Positions 1-9,739 of a stretch of DNA of 64,000 nt are shown in pieces. The notes beneath the pieces are model-generated. The model was not told the DNA's origin. It did no database searches and saw nothing but the letters and a program-made list of their open reading frames with translations. How positions within the stretch are numbered: the stretch's first letter is position 1; every line of letters starts with the position of its first letter. Origin of the DNA: Umbilicaria muhlenbergii (taxonomy: Eukaryota; Ascomycota; Lecanoromycetes; Umbilicariales; Umbilicariaceae); the NCBI GenBank assembly GCA_000611775.1, contig KK106983.1, forward strand, positions 3,993,570 to 4,057,569. Direction: 5' to 3'. The position numbers and the translations under genes are program-made.

Positions 1-581
1 AAAGAGATGAGGAGGAAGCATCAAAGAAGGAGAGAAGAAACAAGTATAAATGCTGCAAATCTCACATCAAGCACTGTTATGATCAACAGTTCTCATTAAA
101 CTGAGTATAACAAGCATAGATGACTCAAGGCAGATTTACCTTACCTGGGACAGTATAATCATACGATCAACGTGTTGTAGACTTAGATCAACCGGTAAGT
201 CATAAACCTCTAAATATTCATCATTGAGTGTTTGAATTACTTTCACATGCAAACTGTATTTTCAACTGCCTTTTTTCAAAATACATTATGCCTTTCCTTG
301 TCTTCCATGTTCAGCAGCGCACGGCCCGTGGAGGGTGACTGACAAGGGGTGATGCACTTTGCTTGCTCAGCCTCAGTCGAGGCTGAGTAACAGGCAGGAA
401 ATAAGAATTTGAAGTTCTGTCTTCCTGTCAACTTTGCATTAAGAAAGACTTTTGTCAAGCTTCTGTGCCTTCAAAGAGCCTCTGTTGCTTCACTGACTCA
501 TCAGTATTTCAGACTTTGCAGGTGATTGGCTGACCCTATCAGTGAGGTGAAAGCATGACGGAAAATAAGCTTTCGCCTACT
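1..581. other. No gene seen; unassigned sequence left of the spacer
   Basis: Mixed-composition DNA without a credible reading frame. It contains none of the TTACCCGGCC motifs that begin at 622, so it may be a different repeat or a distal part of the rDNA spacer. I see no inverted ends or coding remnant. Confidence 0.4.
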
Positions 582-686
582 TGACTTACCCCGCCCGCCC
601 CCCGGTCCATTGCCGCGGCGCTTACCCGGCCTTGCGCCCCCCCCCCGGGCCTCACATCAGGTCCCCCGCCTGCGCACCACCCCGCC

Positions 687-718
687 AGTTACCCGGCCTT
701 GAGTCGGGCCGGGTAACT
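687..718. promoter_or_regulatory. Reb1-like hairpin 1
   Basis: TTACCCGGCC at 689-698 pairs with GGCCGGGTAA at 707-716 across an 8-nt loop. The stem extends by AG/CT on the outside. Confidence 0.6.
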
Positions 719-804
719 AATGTTCAAGGCCGGGTCAGACACCGCGCACCGCCCCGCTGGTTACCCGGCCTTGCCCCCCCGGTTACCCGCCTTGCGGCCC
801 CCGG

Positions 805-832
805 TTACCCGGCCTTGAGCCAGGCCGGGTAA
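805..832. promoter_or_regulatory. Reb1-like hairpin 2
   Basis: TTACCCGGCC at 805-814 pairs with GGCCGGGTAA at 823-832 across an 8-nt loop. Confidence 0.6.
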
Positions 833-1347
833 CTGATGTGCAGGAGGCGGCTGCACGCCACTTACCCGGCCCTGGGGGGCAGGCACGGGGAGGAGAGCAG
901 GGGACAACAGGCAAACAATCTGCAACACACCTTACCCGGCCCTGGGTGCCCCTCTCACCCACGCGGCCTCCTCCCCTCCACCCCCCCGCCCTGGCCCCCC
1001 TTTCATAGAGGCGGGCAGGGGCAGAAAACCCCTCAGCAGAGCCGCAGGTGCTCAGCAGGCACTGTGCAGAACACAGCAACTTTATAATACCTCAAGCAGC
1101 AGCTCTGATCGCCCCTGAAGGCCCCTGAAGGCTTCAAATTGTTATCACACACCCACAGCACTTGATAAAGCTCACAGCTCATTTTGGCTCATCTCTGCCT
1201 CTCAACCCTCTCTGCATCGTTGCACGTCTTCCCTTACATACTCTCCAGCCCTCACTGGCTCAACCGCCCGCCTACAATTGATGAGAGTCAAAATTTCCTT
1301 GCCGCTGTGACATGACCTCTCAGCCTGCCCGACGTGTGCGCACATGT

Positions 1348-1375
1348 TTACCCGGCCCCGCATTGGGCCGGGTAA
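1348..1375. promoter_or_regulatory. Reb1-like hairpin 3
   Basis: TTACCCGGCC at 1348-1357 pairs with GGCCGGGTAA at 1366-1375 across an 8-nt loop. Confidence 0.6.
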
Positions 1376-1419
1376 GCGGCGCGGCGGTGCGTGACGTTTG
1401 ACCCGGCCTTGAAAATCAG

Positions 1420-1446
1420 TTACCCGGCCCGCTCAAGGCCGGGTAA
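1420..1446. promoter_or_regulatory. Reb1-like hairpin 4
   Basis: TTACCCGGCC at 1420-1429 pairs with GGCCGGGTAA at 1437-1446 across a 7-nt loop. Confidence 0.6.
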
Positions 1447-1484
1447 ACAGTGGTGCGCGGATATCTGCACCACTACACCACTTA

Positions 1485-2278
1485 ACGTATTCTACCCCCC
1501 AACGCCGCCCCCCCCCCCAGTAGGAAAACACGAACACACATAAACATTGATAGAAAATAATAATTCCACCGCAATTGCATGCATTCGATTGGAGAAAGAA
1601 GCGCGTCTTTTGAAGGCCATTGAGGCCTACAATGAAGCTCTTAAAGATTCAGAAAATGCACCTTCCTACCTGATAAGATTTTGGACGGCACTCCACATGT
1701 CAAGCAGCATGTCATACAGCTCAGTAAAGCTGCTACCAAAGCAATTGCAGATCGGATCATACTGGAACATTGAAACAAAGCCCTTGCCGAGGCCAACCAG
1801 CGAAAGCAGTCACGGCAAACTTGATTGAAGAAGGCATATACAGGGCTAGGAAGGGTCTTGATGAAGGAGGAGGCGGAGAAGCTACACAAGGCTGAGGAGA
1901 AGGAGAAGCAGGATCAATTAGTTAATTGACAAGCTAAGAAGGACTTGGCGGAGCAGAGAAGAGAAAGGTGTTGAAGGAGATAAAGCAGCTGGAGACACAG
2001 GCCAGAAAGTTGAAGCGGCTGCAGGATAAGAAGGAGAAGCAGACAGTGAAGGCAGCAGTTGTCACAGCAAAGGCGGCATTGAAGGTTCTAAAATCTATAG
2101 ATCCTACAGCTCTACCATAGACTACAATGTAGAGCTTCAAAACTCTCTATTTAGACTGAAATCTACAGCTCAATTGACGAACTTCTAATTTCTAATCGAT
2201 ATTTTGGTGTTCGGGCAGGGGTGGGGGGGGGGGGGGGGCGGCGTTGTCTAGTGTGCGGCGTTGGGGGGTAGAATACGT
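1485..2278 (+). mobile_element. Internally deleted pogo/Fot1-type DNA transposon
   Basis: The ends are inverted copies of ACGTATTCTACCCCCCAACG (1485 onward and complement ending 2278), flanked by a TA duplication at 1483-1484 and 2279-2280, as expected for the Tc1/mariner-pogo superfamily. The 794-bp body is far shorter than an autonomous element (about 2 kb) and keeps only a transposase tail. Reconstructing the empty site gives TTACCCGGCC, so the element landed in one of the Reb1-like motifs. Runs of C and G lie just inside each terminal repeat. Confidence 0.85.
1547..2120 (+). pseudogene. C-terminal remnant of pogo-type transposase
   Basis: Across more than one frame the sequence reads as the Lys/Glu-rich coiled-coil tail found after the DDE domain of fungal pogo/Fot1 transposases, for example AIEAYNEALKDSEN near 1620 and EAEKLHKAEEKEKQ near 1875. 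Stops and frame changes interrupt it, and the N-terminal CENP-B/HTH and DDE regions are absent. It cannot encode an active transposase. Assignment rests on the tail's composition and on the matching TA-flanked inverted ends. Confidence 0.55.
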
Positions 2279-2752
2279 TACCCGGCCGCGGCCAAGGACG
2301 ACCGGGTAACAGCAGTGCTGAGGGGGATGTGCATGTTGAGACCGTTGAGGCCGGGTAAGCAGTGCTCAGGGCCGGGCCAGGCGTCGGGTGCAAACCAACC
2401 GCGGTGAAAGTTCCGGCCCAGGTGGTAGAAGGCCGGGGAGAGGAGGGGGGGGGATGTGGGTTTCAGAAGTCAAGGCTGGGTCAGATGATGTGAAGGATCA
2501 ACGGCCCCCGGGGCAGTCCTGAGGGCCGGGTGATGCGTGGCAGTGATGCAGGATATCTGACCCGGCCCTGCAGGGAGGAAAAGGGGGTGTGATCAGCACT
2601 GCAGGGCCTGCTCCCTACTAGCTCTCATCCCCTGCAGCCCCGCCGTTTACCCGGCCCCGGGGGCCTTTTGAGCTGCACACAGACCCCCCGCGGGTCCCCT
2701 CCAGGCGCTCACGTGTAGTGGGCGGATGATGGGGGAGAGTGTGTTCTCCGGA

Positions 2753-3110
2753 ACAAATCTAGCCGGCGTCGGGATTACCCTCAGTGGATCGTAACAACAA
2801 GGCTACTCTACCACTTACAGGACCCGGCCGATCACTTAAGTCGTATGCAAAGGATTTATCCCCGCGCATGGTGAAATTGCAATCCGCCGGCTGGCGCCCG
2901 GGACTTCCACCCGGGCGCCGCTGCCGGCCCGCTAAGATTCAGGGCCGAGGCCTATTCGTATCCGACTACGATGTGCGGGAGAAAATCGCCGCGTTCTGGC
3001 ATGGATTCTGACTTAGAGGCGTTCAGCCATAATCCAGCAGATGGTAGCTTCGCGGCACTGCCTTGTCAGACAGCCGCAAAAACCAATTATCTGAATCAAC
3101 GGTTCCTCTC
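2753..3110 (-). rRNA. 28S (large subunit) rRNA, 3'-terminal fragment
   Basis: Read on the minus strand from 3110 to 2753 this matches the last part of eukaryotic LSU rRNA. It begins at GAGAGGAACC of the sarcin-ricin loop, continues through TGCGGCTGTCTGAC, GAAGCTACCATC and GAACGCCTCTAAGTCAGAAT, and ends with GTTGTTACGATC and a terminal GATTTGTT. Everything 5' of the sarcin-ricin loop is missing and LINE sequence replaces it, so no functional rRNA can come from this copy. The neighbouring sequence on the left is the presumed intergenic spacer. Confidence 0.92.
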
Positions 3111-3353
3111 ACTATTTAGGCGGGTGAGCGCGCCGGGCACGACCTACGGGGTCGAGGTGAGATGCTGAGAGGCGTGACGTCCCTACCCGGCCGCTGGTTC
3201 AACTGAGACGTTCCCCCCGGCTTTCCTTGGGGTCGACCGGGGCGAAGTCCAAGTCAAAAGTTCCGTGTGTCCGAAAGTCCACTTCTACCTAGAAAGAAAC
3301 TGTGTTGAAAGCAAAAGGAATGACATAGGAAAACATGCCACCTACCTAGTTTC
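3111..3353 (-). other. LINE 3' non-coding region and 28S junction
   Basis: Between the last LINE stop codon and the 28S fragment lies about 240 nt without an ORF. It contains one TACCCGGCC core near 3184. The boundary with 28S is abrupt, reading AATAGT then GAGAGGAACC on the minus strand. Confidence 0.6.
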
Positions 3354-5018
3354 CTACCTGTTCAAGCAGGCGGGGCTTCCGGGCTTTACGATCCGATAGG
3401 GGTCTTCCCCCCATACCTTTTTGAAGTGGAAGGCGTTGTACCTCCGACTAAACTCTCGCTTCAGGTTCAGCACCATGGCTCTGTCCATCATGATCCGGTG
3501 GAGGATCGCTTTGTGATAGATTCCCCGGGCCGCCCCCTCAGTCAAAACCTCCGCCTGATACTGGTTGTTGCAGTATAACTTCCAGATCTGCCAGGCCGCC
3601 TCTGAGTACAGTATGTGCCACCTCATCAGGTCATATTTTTCCGTCAGGCCGGGCCCGATGGTGAACAGGCCCACCAGATCGTGCCGGTTGGTGGGTCTGG
3701 TCCCGAAGGACTTCCCCCTGGAGGCCTGGTCGTATGTCCGTTCGAAGGTGTCCCACACCGCTTTCGCCGCCTGGCAGTCGATCCACACGTGTTCAATTGT
3801 CTGCAGCTCCCCGTCCAGGGGGCAGGTCTGCATCTCCAGGGACTCCCACACCAGGTCTTCCCCGGTGCAGATCACCCCCAGCAGCAGCCTGTACAGAAGA
3901 TTGTTGGCTTTCAGGACCCGTTCATAGGACCTGATCGCCCCCCACAGTTCAGAAGCCCTCACCACCCGTCTGAGTTTCCGCGTCATCTCGCCTACGATGG
4001 CCGCGACTCTCTCGTTCAGGGATTGCCCGCGGACGATTTCTTCGGTCAGTGCTTTGTAGGCCCACGGGTAGGAGACCTTGTGCAAGGGCGTCCACTCCTC
4101 CCGTCCGGCGGCTGTCAGCCTCATCATGCCGCAGTGCTGGAAGGCCCTCTGCCCCGGCGTCCAGCCCCGGAGGGCCTCCGGGGTTGCTTCCTCCAGCAGC
4201 GTCATCCATCCCTCCGGGAGCCCCCTCATCAAGGTGGCTACTGCCCCGTCGGTTTTCCTGCGGTCAACCCGCGTGTGCCCCAACGCCCTCGGTTTCTTTT
4301 CCAACGGGTCGTAGCAGTCCCCGACCACGTTGATGGCCCCGAACTCCCCGGCCGCCAGGCGGCCCCAGGTGTCCGACGACCACACCTTCGCCCCTGTCAC
4401 CCTGAGCAGGCCCCCTTCGAAGACCCGCGGGAAGTACCAGAAATTGGTGTTCAGGACCTCGACCGCGGTCTCTGGGTGTCTGAACATGAGCGGTCTCTGG
4501 TTGAAGGTGCCGGGGTAACCCCCCAAGAGCGACCACCAAACGTTCCATATGTGCAGCATACTCGGGGCCCTCGTCACGGTGCTTTTTTGCCTGTTCAGCG
4601 CCTGCTTCCACGGGGCGTGCGCTTTTTCCAACCGGACTCCCTCGGTCCTCGTCTGCCGGTTGCAGAGAGCCGTTGCCAGCTGGACCCACGGTAACTCCGG
4701 CCTCTTTTCCATCCTCGCCACCCAGGCGATCGCGGCGGCGCCCTTAATCGACCTCAGGTCCTGAGACCCCAGGCCCCCTTTGGCACACGGGAGGTGCAGG
4801 TTCTTCACCCCGAGGTGTATCACCCGCCCCCCCCATATGAGCTTCTGCTGAAGCTTCTCAATTAAATCCTGGTTCTTCTTAGTGAGCAGCAGGTGGGTTA
4901 TGGCGAACCGCACGCTGGAGACCAGGAGCGTGGTAGCGATCCGGACCCGTGCCCGTTGGGACACCCTCACTTTCACCCAGTAGTCCACAGATTCTTTTAG
5001 TCCAGCGATCAAGTCGTC
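3354..5018 (-). pseudogene. LINE ORF2, C-terminal part (RT connection and zf-RVT)
   Basis: About 550 residues in the same frame as the upstream reverse transcriptase ORF, separated only by a TGA at 5019-5021. The context SF-stop-DDLIAGLKES implies an original Trp (TGG to TGA), a C-to-T type change on one strand. The segment begins with the region that follows the RT thumb in LINEs (VSQRARVRIATTLLVSSVRF, then GGLGSQDL). Near its C-terminal third it has a Cys/His cluster (TCPLDGELQTIEHVWIDC) resembling the zf-RVT domain. It would be expected to bind template RNA. Ends at TAG-type stop near 3354. Confidence 0.85.
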
Positions 5019-6608
5019 TCAGAAGCTCGCGATCGACGCCCTGATGTCCACTCCCACCGGGATGCCTAAGTGTTTATAGGCTTCCCCGGGGGCGACCACG
5101 GTGATTTCGAACGGGAGAGCCCCCGTGTCCATCGTGCCCAGCCCAAGCAATTTGGACTTGTTCCAGTTGATCAAAGCCGCCGACGCCCGTTCGAACAGCC
5201 CTAGAATCCGGCTGATCTCTTCGAGCTCGGCGGCCCCCCTCAGGAAAATCGCCGTGTCGTCGGCGTACAGCGCGCACGACACCCGGCCCCCTCGCGGGAG
5301 CTCGATTCCCCGCAGCGCAGGACTCCTCCTGACCGCCATCGCTAGGGGTTCCATCACCAGGTTGTAGAGGATGCACGACAGCGGGTCACCCTGCCGCACG
5401 CCGCTCCTCACCTGTATCGTTTTCCCTCGGTGGCCGTTCACTTCCGGTACCAGCGTGCCCTCGGCGTAGAGGGCTTTGATGCGGTTGATGAACCGCCGGG
5501 GCACGCCCACGTGCCTCAGGCACTCCCACAGGTAAGTGTGGCTCACACGGTCGTAAGCCTTTTCTTGGTCCAAGAACAGGATCCCGGCCTCCGAGTCCTC
5601 ATCGTCAAAGGTGTCAATCACGCTCTGGATCAGCTTCACGTTGTCCCCGATCAACCGTCCCGGCAGGAAAGCCACCTGATGGTCACCGATGACCTTATCA
5701 AGGGCCGCCACCAGTCGGTGCGCCAGGGCCGCCGTGTACAGCCGATAATCCGCCCCGATGATGGATAAGGGCCGGTAGTTTTTCACCTGAGCTGGGTCGT
5801 CCTTCTTGTACAGCAGGGTCAAGCAACCCCGCTTCAGCCAAGCCGGCAGCGACTTTGCATCCATCATCGCGTTCAGGACCAGCTTCAGGATCTCCACCAT
5901 TTTCCCCCCCAGCGCCGCGATGTTCCGGTAAAGGTCTAACGGCAAGCCATCTTCCCCGGGGGACCGACCCAATTTCCCCCTAGCGATCGCGCTACGCACT
6001 TCCGATCCAGTTAGCGGGGGTTCCAGCTTTCGCCTGTGTTCTGCACTTATTTTCGCCGTCAAATTCCCCAGGAGCTCCCCCCTCGCCTGCCTGTCAGAGG
6101 CTTTCGCGGAGTACAGCTCCCCATAGAAGTCCTCGATCACTTTCAAGATCCGCTTCGGTTCCGTGGCCATCTCCCCCGTTGCGGTGTCCGTCAGCTGCCT
6201 AATGACGCTGACCTTCTCCCTGGAGGCCCTTACTTTCTCATAGAAGTACGCACTGGGGTGCTCGCCCACTATGTATTCTTTCACCATCACGTGGTGACAA
6301 AAGTCACGCCGTTCTTCCTCGTTGAGTTCTTTGAGTTCCATCAGCAAGGCCTCAGTTTCTTCCTCAGGGCGTCCACTGCGCTGCGCTTGCCTCTGCAAGG
6401 TGTGTTTCCGGGAGCCCAGGCGCTGGAAATGTTGACGCTGGCTCCGGATAATCACCCTCTTCAGTTGGTCTTTGGTGGCCTTCCACTGGTTCAGTATCCG
6501 CTCGCACTCCACCTGCCGGTCGCCGTGGGGGTCTCCGGTTAAGAGCGCGTCGAAATTCGCCTCTATCAGCGCCTTGCATTCTTCGAGCACGGGGGTCGAG
6601 TCGATCAT
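5019..6608 (-). pseudogene. LINE ORF2, reverse transcriptase domain
   Basis: 529 residues of non-LTR reverse transcriptase. The catalytic LYADDTAIFL motif lies near the C-terminal third. Other canonical blocks are NYRPLSIIGADYRLYTAALA, HQVAFLPGRLIGDN, LFLDQEKAYDRV (first catalytic Asp region) and GVRQGDPLSCILYNLVMEPL. These belong to the RVT_1 family, which performs target-primed reverse transcription. The frame is closed by a TGA at 5019-5021 before the conserved downstream segment. Upstream, the endonuclease lies in a different frame, so at least one frameshift separates the two halves of ORF2. The helical linker at the start (residues 1-150) is typical of the EN-RT linker. Confidence 0.93.
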
Positions 6609-6727
6609 CGCCCCGGGGGCCCTCCACCGGCTCTTCCCGTTGAAAGGGTGGTTTCAGGCAATAATGGTTGAACAGCTTGATTGCTTGGGTATGCTCGAGG
6701 TGTTGTTCTAACGAGGAGAAATTCTAG

Positions 6728-7543
6728 CTAATAAGCAGGTGGCTGACTAATCCCTCCACACCGTACAACGGGTTCGCCGGGCAGTAATCCACAGTGGTCC
6801 GAGAAATCTACCGGCACGATACTCCAGTTCCTAGTACCCAAGTACCAGTCTGCACGGAGGTAAATCCGGTCGATCCTGCTCTTCCCCACCTCGCTGTTCC
6901 CGACGGCCTGGGAGTTCCAGTGGGTGTACACCCGTTCTTCCGGATAGCACGTCCGCCATCCGTCCACGAAGTCCTGTCCCATCAGCTCGTCCACCATCGC
7001 CCGGTGGCACTCCAGGTCCCGTTGGTCGGTTTCCCGGCGGCTGTTGCTGTCCTCTCGGCTCACCGTCATGTTCCAGTCCCCGCAAAGAAAGTCACACTTC
7101 GGCCTGCCTTCGGAGTTGCGCCGCGCCGCTTGTGCCAGCAGATCCCCCCACAGCAGTCTTTCCCGGAGGGTCGGGGGCGCATACACGCACCCCACCACGA
7201 GATTCTCCCGCGGGGTCGTTATCGGGGCCACGAGGATCCTACCCCCCGCGGCCCCCCAGTCGTTGATCCGGTCCGCCCGGTCTCGGTCGATCACCGCCTG
7301 CGATTTGTCAGTTATAATCATCACCCCGTTCTGCCTGTCCGGCCCGCAGGCGGCCAGGAAGCAGCAGTCCGGGTAGTCGTCCTCCAGTTCCGCGGCCCTA
7401 TTTACATCTACGTGGGTATCCTGTACGGCCAGCACGGCTACCCGGTCCTTACGCATTTGAGTCACTACTCGGCGCATGCGGTTGCGGTCACTTGCGCCAT
7501 TCACGTTCAAAGAGGAGATACGGATCGTTGAGGCTTCATTCAT
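6728..7543 (-). pseudogene. LINE ORF2, AP-like endonuclease domain
   Basis: 271 residues of the exonuclease-endonuclease-phosphatase fold. The N-terminal ISSLNVNGASDRNRM matches the conserved N-x-N-G start. Further blocks are VLAVQDTHVD (catalytic E replaced by D in the usual QET position), GCVYAPP, FLCGDWNMT (D-x-N), SRIDRIYLR and SDHCGL (the final D-H pair). In LINEs this domain nicks the target DNA. The ATG at 7543 lies inside the last codons of ORF1, an ATGAATGA overlap that fits termination-reinitiation known for some LINEs. The ORF ends at 6728, before the RT, in a frame different from the RT. Confidence 0.9.
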
Positions 7544-8684
7544 GGCTAGCTACTTTTGCGGTGGACCGCGCGCTGAGGACGACGCCCGGGCAGGCGCTCA
7601 TCCTCGTGTGCTCGGTCTCACAAAAATCACAAGCCGAACCCGCCGCAACAACGGAACTTGTCCACTCCTTCCCCGCCTTCCCCGTCCCCTGGAACTTCAG
7701 ACTCCGGGTGGCCGTCGACGGCGGCGCGTCGAACTCCACCGCCCAGTCGTCCATCCGGGTCGCCCCCTGGATCCCCTGGTACAGCCGGAAGTCGTCTTGC
7801 GGCCAGGCCGCCCTGGCCGCTTCCAACATCTGGTTCGCCGTGGCGAGAGCTGTGTTCTTGACGGTGTACAGGGACGCCGTCGCCCGCCGGTTGGCCTTGT
7901 AGAGGTAGTGGTGCTCGGCGTCGATCGGGATGGTCGTCCCGTCCGCCTCGGCCACTTCCTCCGGACTTTCGAACTGCAGGGCGTAGTCTCTCCTGAAGGA
8001 CAGACACGCCGTGAGGTTGCCCTTGATGACGCCCGTCTGTGACTCGGAGAGAGCATTCCAGCCGCTGATCATGTCCCGCTTGCTGAGGTCTCTGTCACCG
8101 GGGTGACATTTCGTCGCAACCAGGAAGTTACCCCTCGCCATCTGCCGGGCAAACGGTGTCACGGGGGTGTAAGCCTTGCCCGGCTGGGGGGTGGCCCGGC
8201 CGGGGATCGGGGTGGAGGACCCCGTCGCGGTGGACCCGCGGCGGCGGTCGTCGGGAAGCTTCAGATCAGACATGCCTTTCGTCAGCGCCGCCTTCTCCTT
8301 CTTCTTGAGCTTGGCCGTCTTGCGACGGCCCGCCTTCGCCTCTGCCTTCCTGGCCTCCTTGGCCGCCGCGGTCGCGTGCATGCTCGCGTCCAGGTCGTTC
8401 TGCCCCGGGTCCTCGTCCACCTCCATGCCCTCATCGGCCACGGCGGCCTCCGGCACTCCAGCGGTCAAGTCCCCTTCGCCCGCGGGGGGGTCCAGGTCGT
8501 CGAGGTCGATCTCGAAGTCGTCCAGGCTGTTGGTCTCCGCCGCAGCGGCGGCCCCCGGCCCTTCCATCTCCAGATCATCCTCCACTCCCATCCGACCCCC
8601 ATCTGTTCCCTTTCGGACCTTGACTTGCCCGGGTTCATCCCCCTTCTTGAGGGGTCGCTTCTCCCCGGACTTGCTCGGACTCAT
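7536..8684 (-). CDS. LINE ORF1 (Gag-like nucleic-acid binding protein)
   Basis: 382 residues from the ATG at 8684; the frame is open a little further upstream. The N-terminal half is charged and low complexity: Lys-rich near residue 10-25, acidic around 60-110, and a basic stretch KAEAKAGRRKTAKLKKKEKA. The C-terminal part has a CCHC-like cluster CDFCETEHTRMSAC close to the end, consistent with a zinc knuckle. ORF1 proteins of LINEs coat the RNA. Identity rests on position upstream of the endonuclease and on the knuckle, not on a recognised family match. No internal stop is present. Confidence 0.75.
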   Translation of the reverse strand: MSPSKSGEKRPLKKGDEPGQVKVRKGTDGGRMGVEDDLEMEGPGAAAAAETNSLDDFEIDLDDLDPPAGEGDLTAGVPEAAVADEGMEVDEDPGQNDLDASMHATAAAKEARKAEAKAGRRKTAKLKKKEKAALTKGMSDLKLPDDRRRGSTATGSSTPIPGRATPQPGKAYTPVTPFARQMARGNFLVATKCHPGDRDLSKRDMISGWNALSESQTGVIKGNLTACLSFRRDYALQFESPEEVAEADGTTIPIDAEHHYLYKANRRATASLYTVKNTALATANQMLEAARAAWPQDDFRLYQGIQGATRMDDWAVEFDAPPSTATRSLKFQGTGKAGKEWTSSVVAAGSACDFCETEHTRMSACPGVVLSARSTAKVASHE

Positions 8685-8884
8685 CTCCACCAAAGCCAGT
8701 CCGACGTTAAGGGTGTATCCACTCGAGCGAGTTTCAGCCCTATGAAAAGCCCATTCCGCGTGCGGCAACCAATTCTTTGAGTTTCATTGGTGCGAATCTT
8801 GTAACGTAGAGCCCATAATGTTTCAATAAATTCCCCTCGGGGCCCGCCTTTCGGGGGAGCTAAGCCCCGGGATCCTACGAGCTG

Positions 8885-9345
8885 TCGAGTCATATCAACC
8901 CACATTATTGAGGCCGTCGAGCCACGAATCAAGATTGATATCGAGCCATATAATTGAAGCCATCGAGCCATATTTTCGAAGCCGTCGAACTATATTATCG
9001 AAGCCGTTGAGCCACGCCGTCGAGCCATAAACCAAACCATATATCGAGCCATATAATCGAAGCCGTCGAGCCATATTACCGAAGCCGTCAAGCCACGCCG
9101 TCGAGCCATAAACCAAGCCATTTATCAAACTATAACTGTACGAAACTGTCGCTGGCGTTAGGCCATACCAACCCACGTTATCGACGCCAATGTTGAGCCC
9201 CAACCAACTCATATTATTGAAGCCGTCGAGCCATACTGTCGAAGCGATATTAAACCGTATTATCCAAGCTATCGAGCCATATTACCGAGGCCGTTGAGCC
9301 ATATTATTGAGGTCATTCAACCATATTATTGAGCCATTGATTGTG
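8885..9345. repeat. Degenerate short tandem repeats upstream of LINE ORF1
   Basis: Repeated GAAGCCGTCGAGCCATATTA-like units, roughly 22-30 bp each with variable spacing, fill about 450 bp. Larger repeats such as GCCACGCCGTCGAGCCATAA recur at about 9012 and 9092. Position 5' of ORF1 suggests a monomer-type LINE leader, but it could be an unrelated minisatellite that the element adjoins. Confidence 0.6.
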
Positions 9346-9739
9346 TAAGTGTGTAGGGAAATTTCACACCATTCAGTGGAAATATGAGATGCTCAATAAA
9401 TTCATGCGTCGAACCCAAAGGGGGAGAAAGCAAAATGGAAGAGAATAAGTCAGGGCTGAAAAGCATGGAGGAAACCCTGAATGTTAGTTCAGAGGCATTA
9501 CTGCTACTGTTGTGTGTACAGCAGCTCGTACCATCTCATGTTGACACTAGTCAGTGAGAAAACGGCATAAAAGCAGAGCATTGTCAACGAGAATAGCTAC
9601 CTCTGAGACAATGCACTTTTCTGCCAGGCCTTAGGGCATAGAGAGAACGCAGGGAACAAGGCTACCATTGAGCTCTTAATTGAGGTTGAATTAAGGCGTA
9701 GAATGAAGCCGAAAATTCAAAGAAGTGTTGAGCATAGAA
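9346..9739. other. No gene seen
   Basis: Nearly 400 bp between two repeat arrays without a credible frame or structured element. Confidence 0.4.

Larger units (their letters stand above)
582..2752 (-). repeat. Probable rDNA intergenic spacer with a Reb1-like motif array
   Basis: GC-rich sequence immediately 3' of a minus-strand 28S rRNA end. I count 15 exact TTACCCGGCC or GGCCGGGTAA sites, starting at 622, 689, 707, 761, 805, 823, 862, 932, 1348, 1366, 1420, 1437, 2278, 2349 and 2647, plus imperfect ones. Eight are paired as hairpins. TTACCCGG is the established recognition core of the Myb-type factor Reb1, which binds rDNA terminators in yeasts. A Pol I terminator or replication-fork-barrier role is therefore inferred from motif and position. 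A pogo-type element interrupts the array at 1485-2278. Poly-C/G tracts are also frequent. Confidence 0.65.
3111..9345 (-). mobile_element. Non-LTR retrotransposon (LINE, APE-type), lightly damaged
   Basis: Minus-strand order is 5' repeat leader (about 9345-8685), ORF1 (8684-7536), AP endonuclease (7543-6728), reverse transcriptase (6608-5019) and C-terminal region with zinc finger (5018-3354), then about 240 nt of 3' non-coding sequence ending at 28S rRNA. This is the classic two-ORF architecture of APE-type LINEs such as the L1/Tx1, Tad and R1 clades; the exact clade is not settled. No RNase H domain is recognised. There is one in-frame stop in the RT ORF and a frame change between endonuclease and RT. 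No poly(A) tail is visible at the 3' junction. The 5' boundary is uncertain. Confidence 0.85.

Noticed and set aside
3615-4694. Long plus-strand open frame of 359 codons
   Set aside because: It is antisense to the LINE reverse transcriptase C-terminal region and its Pro/Arg-rich composition is that of a GC-rich shadow frame.
6794-8780. Plus-strand open frames of 190-245 codons
   Set aside because: Antisense to the LINE endonuclease and ORF1; no domain or start context.
8780-8800. TGAAACTCAAAGAATTG on the minus strand resembles the 18S/16S rRNA TGAAACTTAAAGGAATTG block
   Set aside because: Only this short word matches; flanking sequence is unlike small-subunit rRNA and is open in the LINE ORF1 frame, so it is likely chance.
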